From Acidobacteriota bacterium (lineage in GTDB: Bacteria > Acidobacteriota > Vicinamibacteria > Vicinamibacterales > CAVVIG01), in the NCBI GenBank assembly GCA_018268955.1, contig JAFDVO010000029.1, positions 1 to 64,000 on the forward strand: a stretch of DNA of 64,000 bases. The letters run 5' to 3'. The notes beneath the pieces are model-generated. The model did no database searches. It was given only the letters and a program-made list of their open reading frames with translations, and was not told where the DNA came from. Position numbers and translations under genes: made by a program. Below, one piece after another: positions 41,639 to 49,791 of this stretch (its first letter is position 1; every line of letters starts with the position of its first letter).

Positions 41639-43277
41639 TTCCGTCGTTGAGTTTCCGCCTCGCTTGCCAGATCGACTCGAGGACCGAATTGACGTGCTGC
41701 GTGTCGGAGAAGGGGCTGAGGATGTAGGACTTCAGCGCGTTGATCGGCTCGCCGTAGTCCGTCATGCGGTAGCAGTCGGTGAGCGAGATGACGACACCGC
41801 GGCCCTCCAGCGCGTCGGCCTGGATCAGCTCGAAGAGCCGCCTGTTGTACTCGTTGTGCTCGAGGAGCGTCTCGCGGCACGCGGGATCGGTGCGCTCCTG
41901 TGCGGGCATGCTGAAGGTGTCCACCCCATCGGGATAGACACGGAACAGCGTGACCGGTCCGAAGTTGTCGCCGTTCAGCACGGTCGTGGCCGAATGACCT
42001 TCGAGGTGCTCCCGCAGTTCCTCGGCCATCGTCACGAGATGTCCGAGCAGCGCCTGCAGACCCTGTCGTCCGAAGAGCTGCAGGTTCGCGATCGCGGCGA
42101 GCGGACCGCTGCCGGCGCGTGTCGTCTCGAGCGTGTAACGTCCAGGGTGGCGGGAGCCGGACTGGAAGATGTACGGCGTCTCCTCTTCGCGCCGCGTGAG
42201 CCGTTCGAAGTCGCGTCCATCCTTCAGCAGCACCGCGCTGGAGATGTACGGGGCGAAGCCGGTCTTGTGGTAGTCGATGCCGATCGAGTCCGCGAGGCCC
42301 AGGTGACGAATGCGCCGGGCGGCACCGGCAAGCGCACGAACGGTGCGGTGCCTGAACGCCAGCGGGTTGCGCTCGAAGTCGTAGTCGTTGAAGACGCTCC
42401 ACGCCCAGCCAATCACGGCGTCCGCATGCACGTGCGGCGTGTAGTCGAGATCGAACTCCGCCACGAGCTCGTCGCGCAGACGAACGATCCCAGCGAGATC
42501 GTCGAGCCCGAACGCATCGGTCGTTCCCATCGTGGCGACGATGCAGGCGATGCGCCTCCCTGAGGAGATCGCCTCGCGGAGCCGAGTGCCCAGCTCGCTG
42601 ACGATCATCTGGTTGTCGTCCGTGGTCGGCACGGTGATGAGGTTGTCCTCGCCGAGCCCAAGCCAGTTCGCCACCGTGTGGCAGGCGTAATGCGCCCGGT
42701 CGGAACAGAGCATCACCGCTGGCTGGTGGAGGCCGCGGCGTCGCGCGTCGGGCACCGCCTTCTCGAGTCCGAGCTTCGCTCCGTAGAGCAGTGTGCCGGT
42801 GCCGCCGAACGTGAAAACGCCGTCCGCCTGCTGCGGGTCGTACCCGACGAGCGCAGCCGTCATGGCGATCGCTTCAACCTCGGCGAGCGAGACCTGCCGC
42901 GACGACTCCTCGCTTACGAGGTTCGGGTTGTAGATCGAGGGGAGGAGCCCACCGATGATGCTCGGGATCGTCGGTGACGGGACCACATTGATCTGGGCGC
43001 GCGGATGGCCCCAGATGAACATGCCCGAGAGATAGTGCACGAGCTGGGCGGTCACCGCCTCGAGGGTGCTCGGCGTGTCGTCCACCCGTTTCTGGCGCGC
43101 GCTGTCGTAGTCCAGCGTGACCGGGCTGCCCAGCATCGGCGCGGCGGACTTGAGCGCGTCGACCTGGTCCAGCGCCCGCAGGAACGAGAACACGAAGTAC
43201 GCGTCGTGCACGCGATCCGACACGGGTGCGGGAAACGCCGTCCGCAGCTGAGCGACGATCTCCTGATAGTCGGCCAT
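41634..43277 (-). CDS. PLP-dependent group II decarboxylase
   Basis: A 547-residue protein of the pyridoxal-dependent decarboxylase family (PF00282 type). Motifs: FTFGGTGTLLYGAK near the cofactor phosphate site, HVHADAVIGWAW (Asp and His near PLP), and the Schiff-base lysine in SIGIDYHKTGFAPY (Lys338). Family members decarboxylate glutamate, aromatic amino acids or related compounds; the substrate here is not evident. TAGACT ends 7 nt before the ATG and no Shine-Dalgarno is visible, so the transcript may be leaderless. Confidence 0.9.
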   Translation of the reverse strand: MADYQEIVAQLRTAFPAPVSDRVHDAYFVFSFLRALDQVDALKSAAPMLGSPVTLDYDSARQKRVDDTPSTLEAVTAQLVHYLSGMFIWGHPRAQINVVPSPTIPSIIGGLLPSIYNPNLVSEESSRQVSLAEVEAIAMTAALVGYDPQQADGVFTFGGTGTLLYGAKLGLEKAVPDARRRGLHQPAVMLCSDRAHYACHTVANWLGLGEDNLITVPTTDDNQMIVSELGTRLREAISSGRRIACIVATMGTTDAFGLDDLAGIVRLRDELVAEFDLDYTPHVHADAVIGWAWSVFNDYDFERNPLAFRHRTVRALAGAARRIRHLGLADSIGIDYHKTGFAPYISSAVLLKDGRDFERLTRREEETPYIFQSGSRHPGRYTLETTRAGSGPLAAIANLQLFGRQGLQALLGHLVTMAEELREHLEGHSATTVLNGDNFGPVTLFRVYPDGVDTFSMPAQERTDPACRETLLEHNEYNRRLFELIQADALEGRGVVISLTDCYRMTDYGEPINALKSYILSPFSDTQHVNSVLESIWQARRKLNDGS

Positions 43278-43284
43278 GCCTGAC

Positions 43285-43290
43285 AGTCTA
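43285..43290 (-). promoter_or_regulatory. -10 element for a probable leaderless decarboxylase transcript
   Basis: TAGACT on the minus strand ends 7 nt before the ATG at 43277, with no Shine-Dalgarno between. Confidence 0.45.
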
Positions 43291-43362
43291 CGGGAACGCC
43301 CGCTGTCGGGCTGTCCGCTGACGCAGCGGCCCGCCTGCGCCGCGCACCCGCGTCCGTCGACG

Positions 43363-46203
43363 CTAGACCGCCTTCAGGAGCGCCGCACGCGGAGGCTGGC
43401 TCGGCACGCGCATGGCGCCGAGCGTTCGATCGGAGGCGAGCAGTTCCTCCACGGCTTCGGCAGGAATGGGTTTCGAGAAGTAGTAACCCTGCGCATGTCG
43501 GCAGCCGAGCCGCTCGAGCTCGATCGCCTGCCGCTCGTCTTCGATCCCTTCCGCGACCACGCTGGTGTTCAGCGTCCGGGCGAGCGCGAGGATGCTTTCC
43601 ACGATCGCGGGCCGGTCCGGCGTGAGGAGCCCGCGCACGAAGGAGCGATCGATCTTCAGCGCATCGACCGGCAGCTTGTGCAGGTGACTGAGCGAGGAGT
43701 AGCCGGTCCCGAAGTCGTCCAGGTAGATGCGCACGCCGTACGCGCGGAGTTCGGCCAGCAGCTGCGCGGCGGCCTGCGGTGCATCCATCAACGCCGTCTC
43801 GGTGATCTCCAGCCGCAGGTCGCTTGGCTTCAGCCCGTGCTGCTCCACCGCCTGCTCGACGAGGTACGCGAAGCCCTGCTCCACGAGCTGCCGGGCGGAT
43901 ACGTTCACGGTGATGAATTCGAGCCCGGCGTTCGGATAGCGCCGCTTCCAGTCCGCAAATGCGCGGGTGGCCTGCTGCAGCATCCACGTGCCGAGCTGAC
44001 CGATGATGCCAAGTTCCTCGGCCATCGGCACGAAGTCGCCCGGGGACACAGGACGCCCGTCGTGCGTCCACCGCACCAGCGACTCGAAGCCGACGCACCG
44101 GCGTGTTGTGAGAGAGACGATCGGCTGATAGTGGATCTCGAAGGCCGCAGCGCTGACCGCCTCGCGCAGCGCGCTCTCGATCGCGAGCCGATCCTGCACG
44201 GGCGCCTGCGCGTGCGGATCGAACAGCTCGTGCCGTCCCTTGCCCCGCGTCTTCGCCTGCTGGACCGCCGCGCCCGCGTCGCGCAGCATCGCCTCGACGT
44301 TCGCCACACCCGGACCGCCGACAACGATTCCGATGCTCGCGGACAGCACCAGTTCGCGTCCGCCCATCGAGAAGGGCCGGCTCAGCGCCTCCTGGAGCCG
44401 GAAGCCCACAACGTTCGCCTGCGTCTCATCGTCAATCGCGTCGAGCAGGACGGCGAACTCGTCGCTGCCCAGCCGGGCGAGCAGGTCGGCAGGGCGCAGT
44501 GCTGCGAGCAGGCGCTGGCCTACCTCGCCGAGCAGGACATCGCCCAGCGCGTGCCCGAGGCTGTCGTTCACGACCTTGAAGCGATCCAGGTCGAGCACGA
44601 TGACGGCGAGGCGACCGGAGCGTGACGTCTCCAACAGCCGGCGATGAAGACGAGCCGCGAAGGCCGGCCGATCGAGAAGCCCCGTCAGCGTATCGCGGGT
44701 GTCGCCGATCGCCGGACGTGACGGCACCTGCCCCTCTTCAGCGATGGTCGCGAGTGAGCCCCCGACGGTGACCCGCCGCGCGTCACCACAACGAGCGGCG
44801 CCGTGGACGCGCACTCGCCTCCAGGAGCCGTCGACCTGACGAACGCGCTGTTCGTGATCGAGTGCAACACGGCCGACGATGGTCGCGTCGAGCGCGTTCC
44901 TGAAGGAGGCGCGGTCGTCGTCGTGGACTCGCGACAGCCACGCCTCGAGAGTCAACGGACCGTCGTCAGTCGGGAGCCCGACGAGCTCACGCCACCTCAC
45001 GGACGCCGTGAGCCGACCGCTGGTCGCATCGAGCGTCCACAGGCCTTCACCTGCGCCGTCCAGAACGGCGAGCAACTGGTCAGCCGACACGGCATGTGCC
45101 TGCTCGCGGGCCACCCGATCGCTGACGTCGGCCCATACGAGGACGACACCATCGTTCGATGGCGTGAGTGCGACAACACACGTGCGCGCCTGAGCGCGGT
45201 TCCGGACCTGCACGTCGGAAACGACCCGCGCCTCTCGGAGCATGATGCAGTCCTGAACCGCACGCGGCACCCCCGTCGCGCCAAGTGCGGGCACCGCTGT
45301 CTGCAGCCAGCGACCGACGGCTCGCTCCTCAGGGCACTCGAGCCATTCGTGGAGCAGCGCGTTCCACGACGTGATTCGTCCTGTGCGATCGAGCGCGCAG
45401 AGTCCGTGATCACGTGCGCTGACCGCGTGCAACCGGTCCTCGTCGGAGGTGTGCACTGCAATGGTCGACCACTCGTACCAGAGCAGTACCAGCGGCAGCA
45501 CGGCGACAGGCGCAATGGACCAGGCCTGTGTGCGGGTGATCTCGATGAGGCCGCCCGCAACGGCGGCGGCAATGAGATGTTGCGGGAGGTGTCTGATGCT
45601 CTCGGTCGGCCATCGGTGAATCCGTGGGGTACGCGTGACGAGCGGTCCGACGAGGTCGTACACCGTTGCGACCGCAACCGCATAGCTGATGGCTGCGCCC
45701 GCGAGTGGAACGGCTTGCCAGGGCCAGACGAGAGGTGTGCCGAGGCTGCCGATCACGTCGTACACAGCGCCGCCTGCCTGTGCGGCGATCAGCGCGGCCA
45801 TCGCACGGACGACGATGCGACGCGCCGCCTCGCTGCGAGACGATGACGTGAGCGGACGGACCAGCGCACCGGCGACCGCCACGACGGTCATGAACGCGCT
45901 GCCCACGCTCAGGAGAGCGGCGAGTTCGCCGACGAAGCCGGCCCGGAGCGCTGCCGCGTCACCCGCCTGCGGGCGGGTGTCGAGGGCGGTCGAGACCGCG
46001 ATGATGCCGAGGACGGTGGCGAGTGTGATGACCGGCGTGGCCGCGCCAGCGAGAGGACCGTATCCGAGGACGTGCAGCGCGATCGCTGACGCCAGCGTCA
46101 CCGCGACCGCCCGAGCCCCCTGCGCCACGCACACCTGCACGCGTGGGCTCGGGGCAAGAGCCGCTCCGTCACGTATGCGATCGTTGACGGCGTGTCGATG
46201 CAC
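43363..46203 (-). CDS. Membrane GGDEF/EAL protein with PAS domains
   Basis: A 946-residue protein starting at GTG 46203. Residues ~25-245 hold about six to eight TM segments (MASE-like). Two PAS-like regions follow (~255-375 and ~375-500), then GGDEF and EAL domains. The GGDEF signature is GSDEF (~577) and the EAL signature is ESL (~704). The Glu of the latter is kept, as is DDFGTGYSSL, so phosphodiesterase activity is more likely than cyclase activity. It should act in cyclic-di-GMP turnover in response to a membrane or PAS signal. Confidence 0.9.
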   Translation of the reverse strand: MHRHAVNDRIRDGAALAPSPRVQVCVAQGARAVAVTLASAIALHVLGYGPLAGAATPVITLATVLGIIAVSTALDTRPQAGDAAALRAGFVGELAALLSVGSAFMTVVAVAGALVRPLTSSSRSEAARRIVVRAMAALIAAQAGGAVYDVIGSLGTPLVWPWQAVPLAGAAISYAVAVATVYDLVGPLVTRTPRIHRWPTESIRHLPQHLIAAAVAGGLIEITRTQAWSIAPVAVLPLVLLWYEWSTIAVHTSDEDRLHAVSARDHGLCALDRTGRITSWNALLHEWLECPEERAVGRWLQTAVPALGATGVPRAVQDCIMLREARVVSDVQVRNRAQARTCVVALTPSNDGVVLVWADVSDRVAREQAHAVSADQLLAVLDGAGEGLWTLDATSGRLTASVRWRELVGLPTDDGPLTLEAWLSRVHDDDRASFRNALDATIVGRVALDHEQRVRQVDGSWRRVRVHGAARCGDARRVTVGGSLATIAEEGQVPSRPAIGDTRDTLTGLLDRPAFAARLHRRLLETSRSGRLAVIVLDLDRFKVVNDSLGHALGDVLLGEVGQRLLAALRPADLLARLGSDEFAVLLDAIDDETQANVVGFRLQEALSRPFSMGGRELVLSASIGIVVGGPGVANVEAMLRDAGAAVQQAKTRGKGRHELFDPHAQAPVQDRLAIESALREAVSAAAFEIHYQPIVSLTTRRCVGFESLVRWTHDGRPVSPGDFVPMAEELGIIGQLGTWMLQQATRAFADWKRRYPNAGLEFITVNVSARQLVEQGFAYLVEQAVEQHGLKPSDLRLEITETALMDAPQAAAQLLAELRAYGVRIYLDDFGTGYSSLSHLHKLPVDALKIDRSFVRGLLTPDRPAIVESILALARTLNTSVVAEGIEDERQAIELERLGCRHAQGYYFSKPIPAEAVEELLASDRTLGAMRVPSQPPRAALLKAV

Positions 46204-46291
46204 GGGCCTGCGCGGCCCGTCAGGTCACGCGAGGTGCTGGAGGCGGCGCGGTGTGTGCCGTTTCAGCGCAGCGCCGCTACAGGTCTGCGGC

Positions 46292-47032
46292 TCAGATGGG
46301 CTCGGAGGCGTTGGCGGCGGCGTGCAGCCCGCATTCCTTCTTCGTCGCTTCCTCCCACCACCACCGGCCGGCCCGCTCATGCTGGTTCGGGAGCGTGGCT
46401 CGCGTGCACGGCTCACAGCCGATCGACACGAACCCGCGGCTGTGCAGCGCGTTGAAGGGAACGTCGTAGATCTCGATGTAATCCCACACCTGCCGCGACG
46501 TCCAGTTGCTCAGCGGGTTGAACTTCACCAGCGTCCGCTCGGGTGTGCTGAACCCGGCGTCCACCTGCACGACCGGCACATGTGCGCGCGTGCCGGGGCT
46601 CTGGTCCCGTCGCTGGCCCGTGATCCACGCCTGCAATGGCGCCAGCGCACGGCGCAGCGGCTCCACCTTGCGGATGCCGCAGCATTCGCCATGGCCGTCC
46701 CGGTAGAAGGAGAACAGCCCCTTCTCGCGGACCAGCCGCTGTACGGCGTGGGCATCCGGGCTCATCGCCTCGATGGCGATGCCGTAGTGTTCCCGCACCT
46801 TCTCGATGAACTGATACGTCTCAGCGTGCAGCCGACCGGTGTCGAGCGAGAACACGGTGAATGGCAGGCCGCTCTTTGCCGCCATGTCGATGAGCACGAC
46901 GTCCTCGGCGCCGCTGAACGCGATGCCGATCGACGGCGAGTACTCCTTCAGCGCCACCGCCAGGATGTCCTGCGGGGACTTCGTCGCGAGGCTCTCGGCA
47001 AGCGCGGGGATCCTGGACACTTCGAGGGGCAT
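46292..47032 (-). CDS. cysH: Adenylyl-sulfate (APS) reductase, assimilatory type
   Basis: A 246-residue protein. [16 protein letters not shown] is the nucleotide-binding opening. The [4Fe-4S]-binding pattern CC...CxxC is present (Cys117, Cys118, Cys206, Cys209), which separates APS reductases from PAPS-only enzymes. The catalytic cysteine is in KKECGLH (Cys234). It reduces APS to sulfite in sulfate assimilation. No other cys genes are in the window. An alternative ATG lies at 47050. It is divergent from the HipA-like gene. Confidence 0.93.
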   Translation of the reverse strand: MPLEVSRIPALAESLATKSPQDILAVALKEYSPSIGIAFSGAEDVVLIDMAAKSGLPFTVFSLDTGRLHAETYQFIEKVREHYGIAIEAMSPDAHAVQRLVREKGLFSFYRDGHGECCGIRKVEPLRRALAPLQAWITGQRRDQSPGTRAHVPVVQVDAGFSTPERTLVKFNPLSNWTSRQVWDYIEIYDVPFNALHSRGFVSIGCEPCTRATLPNQHERAGRWWWEEATKKECGLHAAANASEPI

Positions 47033-47114
47033 GGTTTCTGACCGTATCATCGACGCGCCACGCCTGCAACGCGTGACCGCAAAAGGATGAGGAGGGCCTG
47101 CAAGGTGCCGATGG

Positions 47115-47120
47115 CACAAT
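47115..47120 (+). promoter_or_regulatory. -10 element upstream of the HipA-like gene
   Basis: CACAAT ends 6 nt before the GTG at 47127, with no Shine-Dalgarno. Same spacing as the TACAAT sites at 39865 and 49780. Confidence 0.4.
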
Positions 47121-47126
47121 ACGCTC

Positions 47127-47897
47127 GTGCCAACGCTCCGCACCGTGCGGGTTACCCGCTATGTCACCCCGCTCCGCGAAGGTGGCTCCCTCCCCGCCAT
47201 CGTCGACGCCGACGATGAGGGGATGTATGTGGTGAAGTTCAGGGGCGCGGGCCAGGGCACGCGCGCCTTGGTGGCGGAACTGGTGTCAGGGGAGATCGCG
47301 CGAGCCATCGGGCTGCCGGTTCCTGAGCTCGTGTTCGCGGAGCTCGATCGCGACCTGTCGCGCACCGAGCCGGATCCCGAGATTCATCAGCTCATTTACG
47401 ACAGCGCGGGGCTGAACATCGCGGTGGACTACCTGCCGGGGTCGGTGAGCTTCGACCCGGCGGTCCACCGGATCGATGGTGAGCTGGCCTCCCGGATCGT
47501 CTGGTTCGATGCGCTCGTGACGAACGTGGACCGGACGGCCCGCAACACCAACATGCTCGTGTGGCACCGGAAGCCGTGGCTGATCGATCATGGGGCCACG
47601 TTGTATTTCCACCATGCGACCGGCTGGGAGCACGAGCCGACGCGGGCACGTCAGGGCTTCCCGCTTGTACGTGACCACGTCCTGCTGCGTGCTGCCGATC
47701 GTATAGCGGCGGTCGACGAGCCTCTTGCCCGTGCGATCACGCCCGGGCTGATCGACGGAGTGCTGGCGGCTGTTCCTGATGCGTGGCTGACTGGCGAGAG
47801 CAGTCCGGCCGAACTGCGCGCCGCCTATGCCCGCTACTTCCAGTCGCGGCTCGAGGCACCGAGGCCGTTCCTCGCGGAGGCGCTCGATGCCCGGTGA
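47127..47897 (+). CDS. HipA-like kinase
   Basis: A 256-residue protein starting at GTG. It resembles the short HipA-family kinases: Lys37 in MYVVKFRG, catalytic Asp135 and Asn140 in [10 protein letters not shown], and Asp154 in LIDHGA. Classical HipA is ~440 residues with an N-terminal subdomain and a HipB antitoxin; both are missing here. The stop overlaps the start of the DUF3037 gene by 11 bp, so the two are translationally coupled. The target of the kinase is unknown; a toxin-antitoxin or defence role is only a possibility. Confidence 0.85.
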   Translation: MPTLRTVRVTRYVTPLREGGSLPAIVDADDEGMYVVKFRGAGQGTRALVAELVSGEIARAIGLPVPELVFAELDRDLSRTEPDPEIHQLIYDSAGLNIAVDYLPGSVSFDPAVHRIDGELASRIVWFDALVTNVDRTARNTNMLVWHRKPWLIDHGATLYFHHATGWEHEPTRARQGFPLVRDHVLLRAADRIAAVDEPLARAITPGLIDGVLAAVPDAWLTGESSPAELRAAYARYFQSRLEAPRPFLAEALDAR

Positions 47898-48306
47898 ACT
47901 CACGTACGACTACGCCGTCATCCGGGTCGTGCCACGCGTCGAACGGGGCGAGCAGGTCAACGTCGGCATCATCCTCTCGTGCCCCGAGGCCCAGTTCCTC
48001 GACGCACGCATCGAGGTGGACGACGCATTGCTGCTGGCGCTGGACCCCGGAATCGACCTTGCGACAGTGCGCCAGAACCTCGATGTCATTCCGGCGGTGT
48101 GCCGGGGCGGAGCGGATGGCGGCCCCATCGGCAGCCTCGACCCACGTGCGCGCTTCCGATGGCTCGTCTCGCCGCGCAGCACGGTGATCCAGCCGTCGCC
48201 CGTGCACACGGGCCGCACAGCGGACCCGGCACGGTGCCTCGAACACCTGATGGCGCGCATGGTCAGACGCACGGCGGACGCAGGGGGAACGCGGAGGGGA
48301 CGTTGA
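47887..48306 (+). CDS. DUF3037 protein, coupled to the HipA-like kinase
   Basis: A 139-residue protein. ATG 47887 overlaps the end of the HipA-like gene. The conserved DUF3037 N-terminus is visible: YDYAVIRVVPRVERGEQVNVGIILSCPE. Function unknown. DUF3037 genes are commonly found next to HipA-like kinases, and the overlap here supports a functional pair such as regulator or substrate. A hairpin begins at the base after the stop codon. Confidence 0.85.
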   Translation: MPGELTYDYAVIRVVPRVERGEQVNVGIILSCPEAQFLDARIEVDDALLLALDPGIDLATVRQNLDVIPAVCRGGADGGPIGSLDPRARFRWLVSPRSTVIQPSPVHTGRTADPARCLEHLMARMVRRTADAGGTRRGR

Positions 48307-48465
48307 AACGCTGAAATGCAAAAATGCAGGAATGCACACGGCCCGTCCCCGGCCTTCGTGCGTGCATTTCTGCATTTCAGCATCCGTGCAGTCAGCGTTG
48401 TGGCGTTGTAGCGTTCATTGCGTTGTAGCGTTCAGCGTTATCGCGTTACAGAGCTACTGGCGCGA
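48307..48465 (+). terminator. Repeat-built hairpin directly after the HipA/DUF3037 operon
   Basis: CTGAAATGCA (48311-48320) pairs perfectly with TGCATTTCAG (48371-48380), and the stem extends through AAATGCA units with one mismatch. The loop includes GGCCCGTCCCCGGCC. Beyond it, GCGTTGTAGCGTT units run to 48465. The structure starts at the stop codon, the place of a transcript terminator, but has no T-run. Confidence 0.6.
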
Positions 48466-48482
48466 CGCAGGAGGACACAGCC

Positions 48483-49658
48483 ATGTGGGCAGTCAACTGG
48501 GACGGCGAGTTCGTTGTCGGCGGCGATGACAACGTGCGGCTCACGCCGTCGTTCCGCCTTCGAGAGTTCCGGGATGCGGGCGGGGCGATCCACGTGCATC
48601 GCGAACTGGTGTCCGCACTGCAACTGCTGCGCGACCGGCTTGGCCGACCGTTGAAGGTCGAGCGGGTCGTGTCGAACGGCTACGGCGCCGTCGTCTCCTG
48701 CGATCAGCCATCGGCATTCCGCGCAGCTGGGAAAGCACTGTGCGACAGGGGCGTGTTCGTCACCTTCGAGCCGGTTGCGTCCGGGATCCACGTCGAGATA
48801 CCGACCGTGGGGATGCCTGCGCTCGACCTCGCGCAGGCGCTGGAGACGGCGTTCTCGGTGACGGCGGCCTTTGAGACCACGGGTGATCGCTTCCAGCAGA
48901 TCACCGGGAACTTCGACGGCGCGGGGCTCTCCTTCGGGCCGGCGCAGGTGAATTTCGGCAGCGGCACGCTCGTGCCGCTCTTCCGGAAGTTCCTGGAGCA
49001 GGACGAACCCTCGCTGCGCACCTGCTTTTCAGATCCTGACGACTACCAGGAGTTCCGGCGCATTCTCGACAGTCCGCTGAACGTGCAGCTCGCGTGGGCA
49101 TCGAGCCTCTCCACCGGCCGCGGCAGCCACGACGTCGTCGAACCCTGGAAGGGGTACTTCCAGGCGGTCGGACGTGTGCCGCTCTTCCGTGAGATCACGG
49201 CCGAGAGCATCCTTCGTGATTACGGCGGGAAGGCGGCACGTGCGATTGCCGCACTCGAGCGGCTCGTGCCGGGCGTCCGCATCAATCGGCTCCGCTGCGT
49301 GTGCGCTCTCTACGACCTCGTCGTGCAGCAGGGGAGCCTCGACAAGGCCTGGTCGGCGATCCAGGCGCGGGTTGCACGCGAGAGGCCGATTGACCAGGAG
49401 CACCTGGTCCAGATTGCTGTCGAGGAGCGCGGGCGCTGCGCCTCGCTGCCGTGGCGGGCGGACGCGGAGAGCCGACGCGTCGGCATCCTCAAGGGCGTCC
49501 CGTACGCCGTTGCCGATCGGCAGCGCGCCAACATCAACTTCTACCTGCTCCGGAACGTCAATGTCACGGGGGTCGACACGCTCGTGCACGGCGACATGAG
49601 CGACGACGTCACGCGCGTGCGCCGCGTGCTCGCAACCGGGGACACGCTGCTCGCGTGA
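48483..49658 (+). CDS. Probable peptidoglycan-active protein (M15-like N-terminus, lysozyme-like centre)
   Basis: A 391-residue protein with CAGGAGG upstream. No signal peptide. Residues ~20-105 resemble the D-Ala-D-Ala peptidase-type fold: FRLREFRD, IHVHRELVSALQLLRDRLG and GIHVEI, although the zinc ligands are incomplete. Residues ~135-170 contain NFDGAGLSFGPAQVNFGSGT, similar to the glycosidase-like segment of some peptidoglycan hydrolases. The rest is helical. Peptidoglycan binding or cleavage is inferred; lack of a signal suggests another export route or a non-enzymatic role. Confidence 0.55.
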   Translation: MWAVNWDGEFVVGGDDNVRLTPSFRLREFRDAGGAIHVHRELVSALQLLRDRLGRPLKVERVVSNGYGAVVSCDQPSAFRAAGKALCDRGVFVTFEPVASGIHVEIPTVGMPALDLAQALETAFSVTAAFETTGDRFQQITGNFDGAGLSFGPAQVNFGSGTLVPLFRKFLEQDEPSLRTCFSDPDDYQEFRRILDSPLNVQLAWASSLSTGRGSHDVVEPWKGYFQAVGRVPLFREITAESILRDYGGKAARAIAALERLVPGVRINRLRCVCALYDLVVQQGSLDKAWSAIQARVARERPIDQEHLVQIAVEERGRCASLPWRADAESRRVGILKGVPYAVADRQRANINFYLLRNVNVTGVDTLVHGDMSDDVTRVRRVLATGDTLLA

Positions 49659-49663
49659 GGCGG

Positions 49664-49768
49664 GACGCTAGACGTTAGACGTGAGAAGTGAGAACTTTCA
49701 ATTCAGAACTCAGAAGTCGGTCCCCGAGTCCCCAGTTCCGAGTCCCGAGTCCCGAGCCCCGACCCGAT
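49664..49768. repeat. Mixed tandem repeats (TAGACGT, AGAACTC, GAGTCCC units)
   Basis: Three repeat vocabularies follow each other after the stop of the upstream gene: GACGCTAGACGTTAGACGT, then GAACTTTCAATTCAGAACTC, then GAGTCCCGAGTCCCGAG. The first matches the wording at 41566-41638 and the second that at 4390-4430. Confidence 0.7.
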
Positions 49769-49779
49769 GACGTCCCGCG

Positions 49780-49785
49780 TACAAT
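49780..49785 (+). promoter_or_regulatory. -10 element for a probable leaderless ppiC-like transcript
   Basis: TACAAT ends 6 nt before the ATG at 49792, with no Shine-Dalgarno. Confidence 0.5.
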
Positions 49786-49791
49786 GTGCGG

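Noticed and set aside
43363..46203. Active diguanylate cyclase
   Set aside because: The signature is GSDEF rather than GGDEF, while the EAL-domain residues are better kept; I would not assume cyclase activity.
47127..47897. Full HipBA toxin-antitoxin system
   Set aside because: No HipB-like helix-turn-helix gene precedes it, and the kinase is only 256 residues.
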